From assembly GCA_002729295.1 (NCBI GenBank), contig PBTU01000058.1:9825-18362 (forward strand): a stretch of 8,538 bases of DNA, given 5' to 3'. A model generated the notes under the pieces. That model made no database searches and was not told the origin of the DNA. It was given only the letters and a program-made list of their open reading frames with translations. The translations under genes and the position numbers were made by a program. Below, one piece after another: positions 6,123 to 8,538 of this stretch (its first letter is position 1; every line of letters begins with the position of its first letter). Origin of the DNA: Verrucomicrobiales bacterium. Its GTDB lineage: Bacteria > Verrucomicrobiota > Verrucomicrobiia > Verrucomicrobiales > Akkermansiaceae.

Positions 6123-7378
6123 CTATAACCAAATTAGAGATCCTCGCGGACGCTGCCAAGTATGATGCCTCCTGTGCCAGCTCCGGCGCCTCTAGAAAAG
6201 ACTCCTCTACCGGAAAAGGAGTCGGCTCAACCGGTGGGGTCGGCATTTGTCATTCCTATACACCCGATGGACGCTGCGTCTCGCTCCTAAAGATCCTTCT
6301 TACCAACGTCTGCCTCTACGATTGTCACTATTGTATCAACCGTCGTTCAAGCAACGTCCGCCGGGCACGATTCACCGCCGAGGAGGTCGTTTCTCTGACT
6401 CTCGATTTTTACAAACGCAATTACATCGAAGGCCTCTTCCTCAGTTCGGGAATCGTGCGCAGCGCCGACTTCACCATGGAGCAAGTGGTGCAAGTCGCGC
6501 GGACGCTTCGCGAAGTCCATCACTTCAGGGGCTATATCCATCTCAAGACCATCCCAGAAGCCTCGGACGAACTCATCGCCCAGGCTGGAAAATACGCCGA
6601 CCGCATCAGCATCAATATCGAGCTCCCTCAACAAAAGAGTCTCAAGAATCTCGCGCCGGAAAAAAACATCTCCCGCACCAGGGAAGCGATGCACAAAATC
6701 AGCGACAAAATTTCCGAAAGCAAAGCGGAGAAGAGTTGCAAAAAGTCGCCCTTCGCGACCGGGCAGAGCACCCAGATGATCGTGGGGGCCGACCAATCAC
6801 ACGACGCCCATTTTCTCAGACGCGCCGGTGAACTCTACGGAAATTTCCAACTCCGGCGCGTCTACTACTCGGCCTTCAGCCCCATACCGGATTCCTCGAT
6901 TCGCCTCCCACTAAAATCGCCTCCCTTGGTCCGTGAACACCGTCTCTACCAAGCTGATTGGCTCATGCGCTTCTATGGATACAAAGTTGATGAAATCACC
7001 ACGAAAAACCAACCCAACCTCGATCTGGATATCGACCCAAAGCTTTCCTGGGCGCTGCGTAATCGCGACTTCTTTCCCATCGATCTTAACAAAGCCGACT
7101 ACGAAGTAATCCTACGCATCCCGGGCCTTGGAGTGCGGAATGCCAAACGGATCACCACGGCCCGCCGCTTTCATCACATCCGCGTGAACGATCTCATCAA
7201 GATGCGGGCCAATTTGAAAAAATGCCTCCCCTTCATAATCACCGCCGATCATCAACCTGCCTCACTCGAACTGGATTCCGAAAAAATCCGAGCTCTCCAT
7301 GCCCCTCCCGCGCAACAATTGGAACTCGATTTCTCCGCGCCTATCCCCAAAAGCGAAGTTATCGGAGGTGAGTTCTAA
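6116..7378 (+). CDS. Putative DNA modification/repair radical SAM protein (TIGR03916-like), non-canonical start
   Basis: From ATT 6116 the protein would have 420 residues, near the roughly 400 usual for the family. The conserved start KLEILADAAKYDASCASSG (6-24) is followed by GGVGICHSYTPDGRCVSLLKILLTNV and then the radical SAM motif CLYDCHYC with cysteines 66, 70 and 73, which bind the [4Fe-4S] cluster for S-adenosylmethionine cleavage. FLSSGI (about 108-113), RISINIELPQQ (163-173) and GQSTQMIVGA (216-225) are further core strands. A helix-hairpin-helix at about 323-363 (DLNKADYEVILRIPGLGVRNAKRI) suggests DNA binding. There is no ATG, GTG or TTG in frame between the stop at 6098 and GTG 6455, so the start codon is inferred from the conserved N-terminus. 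Starting at 6455 would remove the cysteine motif. The DUF4130 partner follows after three bases. The substrate is unknown. Confidence 0.87.
   Translation: MNTITKLEILADAAKYDASCASSGASRKDSSTGKGVGSTGGVGICHSYTPDGRCVSLLKILLTNVCLYDCHYCINRRSSNVRRARFTAEEVVSLTLDFYKRNYIEGLFLSSGIVRSADFTMEQVVQVARTLREVHHFRGYIHLKTIPEASDELIAQAGKYADRISINIELPQQKSLKNLAPEKNISRTREAMHKISDKISESKAEKSCKKSPFATGQSTQMIVGADQSHDAHFLRRAGELYGNFQLRRVYYSAFSPIPDSSIRLPLKSPPLVREHRLYQADWLMRFYGYKVDEITTKNQPNLDLDIDPKLSWALRNRDFFPIDLNKADYEVILRIPGLGVRNAKRITTARRFHHIRVNDLIKMRANLKKCLPFIITADHQPASLELDSEKIRALHAPPAQQLELDFSAPIPKSEVIGGEF
7364..7370 (+). promoter_or_regulatory. Strong ribosome binding site for the DUF4130 gene
   Basis: GGAGGTG sits within the last codons of the radical SAM gene (encoding the GGE of its C-terminus), 11 bases before ATG 7382. 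It indicates tightly linked translation of the two partners. It is by far the best Shine-Dalgarno in the plus-strand operon. Confidence 0.6.
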
Positions 7379-7381
7379 ACG

Positions 7382-8248
7382 ATGAGAACCATCGTCCATC
7401 CCACAAAATTCGACGACTGGCGTCGGGTCGCCCGATCCCTCCTCGCTGCTGGAATCCCACCGAAGGATCTTCTTTGGCAGAGCCGCGAACAGTTCGGGCT
7501 TTTCTCCGAAGCACCACTGCCCCCAGGCACCGGAAATCTCCCCAGAGTTCCCCAGGCCTTTATCGACCTCGCCCGCACCGTCTCCTGCCATCGCTCGGGA
7601 GATCAATGGGCACTCCTCTACTCCCTTCTCTGGCGACTCACCCACGGTGAAGCTCATCTCCTCGCGCTTTCCACAGACTCTCAAATTCACCGCGTCAGAA
7701 CGATGGCAAAGCACATCGGACGCGACATTCATAAGATGCACGCCTTTGTCCGGTTCCGAAAAGTCAATGACGCACCGGAAACCAATCGCGAGCAATTCGT
7801 CGCCTGGTTCGAAACCGAACATCGCATCGTGCGCCTCACCTCCGCCTTCTTTCGTAAACGCTTCACCGGCATGGATTGGTCCATTCTCACCCCGGACGAA
7901 TGCATGCACTGGGACGGCCAGAAAATTCACTTCACCGACGGTGTCGACAAAACCCAAGCCCCCGACTCGGACTCCCTCGATGAGCTTTGGAAAACCTACT
8001 ACCGCAACATCTTCAACCCCGCCCGCCTCAAGGTAAAAGCAATGCAATCCGAGATGCCCAAGAAATACTGGAAGAACCTGCCCGAAGCAGAAATCATCAA
8101 GGAACTCATCGCCACTAGCAGCGAGACCACCCGGGAAATGCTGGCAACTCCCTCTTCACCCGAAAAGCCAGCCCCCGATAACACCTATCTCGAAAAACTC
8201 CGCCAATTGGACAGAAACCCGAAGACAAATTCCCCTCCTCGCGCATAA
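7382..8248 (+). CDS. DUF4130-family probable DNA metabolism protein (TIGR03915-like), without UDG domain
   Basis: The protein has 288 residues. Family signatures are GDQWALLYSLLWRLTHGEAHLL (73-94), VRTMAKHIGRDIHKMHAFVRFR (105-126), EHRIVRLTSAFFRKRFTGMDWSILTP (146-171) and the strongly conserved LWKTYYRNIFNPARLKVKAM (202-221) continuing into EMPKKYWKNLPEA (224-236). Residues about 250-288 are a Pro/Ser/Lys-rich, probably disordered tail. The gene starts three bases after the radical SAM stop, in the arrangement known for this pair across bacteria. Many relatives are fused at the C-terminus to a uracil-DNA-glycosylase-like domain, which is the main reason for proposing a DNA repair or modification role. 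Here the protein ends before that domain. It presumably forms a complex with, or supplies specificity to, the radical SAM enzyme; this is inference, and no catalytic residues are known to me. Confidence 0.93.
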   Translation: MRTIVHPTKFDDWRRVARSLLAAGIPPKDLLWQSREQFGLFSEAPLPPGTGNLPRVPQAFIDLARTVSCHRSGDQWALLYSLLWRLTHGEAHLLALSTDSQIHRVRTMAKHIGRDIHKMHAFVRFRKVNDAPETNREQFVAWFETEHRIVRLTSAFFRKRFTGMDWSILTPDECMHWDGQKIHFTDGVDKTQAPDSDSLDELWKTYYRNIFNPARLKVKAMQSEMPKKYWKNLPEAEIIKELIATSSETTREMLATPSSPEKPAPDNTYLEKLRQLDRNPKTNSPPRA

Positions 8249-8254
8249 TCCCTT

Positions 8255-8538
8255 ATGACACGAAACATTCTCCTCATTGGAGGCTCCTCCGGCATCGGAT
8301 TGGCGACAAAAAACCTCTTGGAATTACAAGGCAACGAAGTCATTGCCACTTCCCGGAGCACTTTCGAAGCCACCAACCCGCAAGCCACTCTTAGCATTCC
8401 TGAGAGCCTTGATGGCTTGGTCTACTGCCCCGGCACGATCAACCTCAAACCCTTCCATCGACTTACTGATCAGGAATTCCTCGCCGACTGGGAAGTCAAT
8501 TTTCTGGGGGCTACCCGCGCACTGAGACTTGCTCTTCC
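8255..8538 (+). CDS. Short-chain dehydrogenase/reductase (SDR), 3' end outside window
   Basis: The first 94 residues are visible. The N-terminal Rossmann strand and glycine motif ILLIGGSSGIGLA (5-17) bind NAD(P). LDGLVYCPGTINLKPF (46-61) corresponds to the SDR NNAG-like strand, with CPG replacing NAG, and FLADWEVNFLGATRAL (70-85) to the helix carrying the conserved asparagine (N78). The spacing between the first motif and the CPG strand is shorter than in classical SDRs, indicating a compact subgroup. The catalytic Ser-Tyr-Lys lies beyond the window. The ATG is seven bases after the DUF4130 stop codon, with no clear Shine-Dalgarno, so it is probably cotranscribed, perhaps by coupling. Substrate and any link to DNA repair are unknown. 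Confidence 0.85.
   Translation, partial: MTRNILLIGGSSGIGLATKNLLELQGNEVIATSRSTFEATNPQATLSIPESLDGLVYCPGTINLKPFHRLTDQEFLADWEVNFLGATRALRLAL

Noticed and set aside
6124..6129. TATAAC as a -10 element directly after the LexA-like box
   Set aside because: Transcription would start near 6135, downstream of the first conserved codons of the radical SAM protein, and no -35 lies at the right distance.
7262..8047. Minus-strand open frame of 261 codons antisense to the radical SAM end and the DUF4130 gene
   Set aside because: It mirrors two well-supported genes on the other strand and its translation has no family motif.

Overview
The window looks like a chromosomal segment from a Verrucomicrobiota (or, less likely, Planctomycetota) bacterium. 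The left half carries the secreted DUF1549/DUF1553 cytochrome-like protein plus Tat-exported DUF1501 pair that is typical of those phyla. A site in the right half also fits the LexA motif reported for Verrucomicrobia (TGTTC-N4-GAACA) better than the E. coli type. No RNA genes, insertion sequences, CRISPR arrays or long repeats were seen.

Layout. Bases 1-5722 are a tightly packed minus-strand operon, read from right to left: an IclR-family regulator (5722-4925), a 988-aa DUF1549/DUF1553 protein with a c-type heme site (4922-1956), a DUF1501 sulfatase-fold protein (1951-488), and the start of a secreted beta-propeller-like protein (481 to beyond base 1). Gaps are only 2-6 bp, so the regulator and three exported proteins are probably cotranscribed. 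A perfect 12-bp palindrome just upstream of the regulator's ATG, downstream of a plausible promoter, suggests autoregulation of the whole unit by an unknown, probably carbohydrate-derived, ligand.

Bases 5723-6115 are a divergent intergenic region with no credible gene. From about 6116 rightward a plus-strand operon begins: a radical SAM protein with a helix-hairpin-helix DNA-binding domain (6116-7378), a DUF4130-family partner (7382-8248), and a truncated short-chain dehydrogenase (8255 to the window end). The first two are the radical SAM / DUF4130 pair long suspected of DNA modification or repair because many relatives of the second protein are fused to a uracil-DNA-glycosylase domain. Here that domain is absent.

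The most interesting point is the start of the radical SAM gene. A near-perfect verrucomicrobial LexA (SOS) box, TGTTC-ATAT-TAACA, lies at 6109-6122, which would place this poorly understood pair under DNA-damage control. The reading frame has no ATG, GTG or TTG upstream of the iron-sulfur cysteine motif. The conserved N-terminus must therefore begin at a rare codon, best placed at ATT 6116 inside the LexA box, or the sequence contains a small error or mutation. Standard gene calling would start at GTG 6455 and delete the catalytic cysteines.
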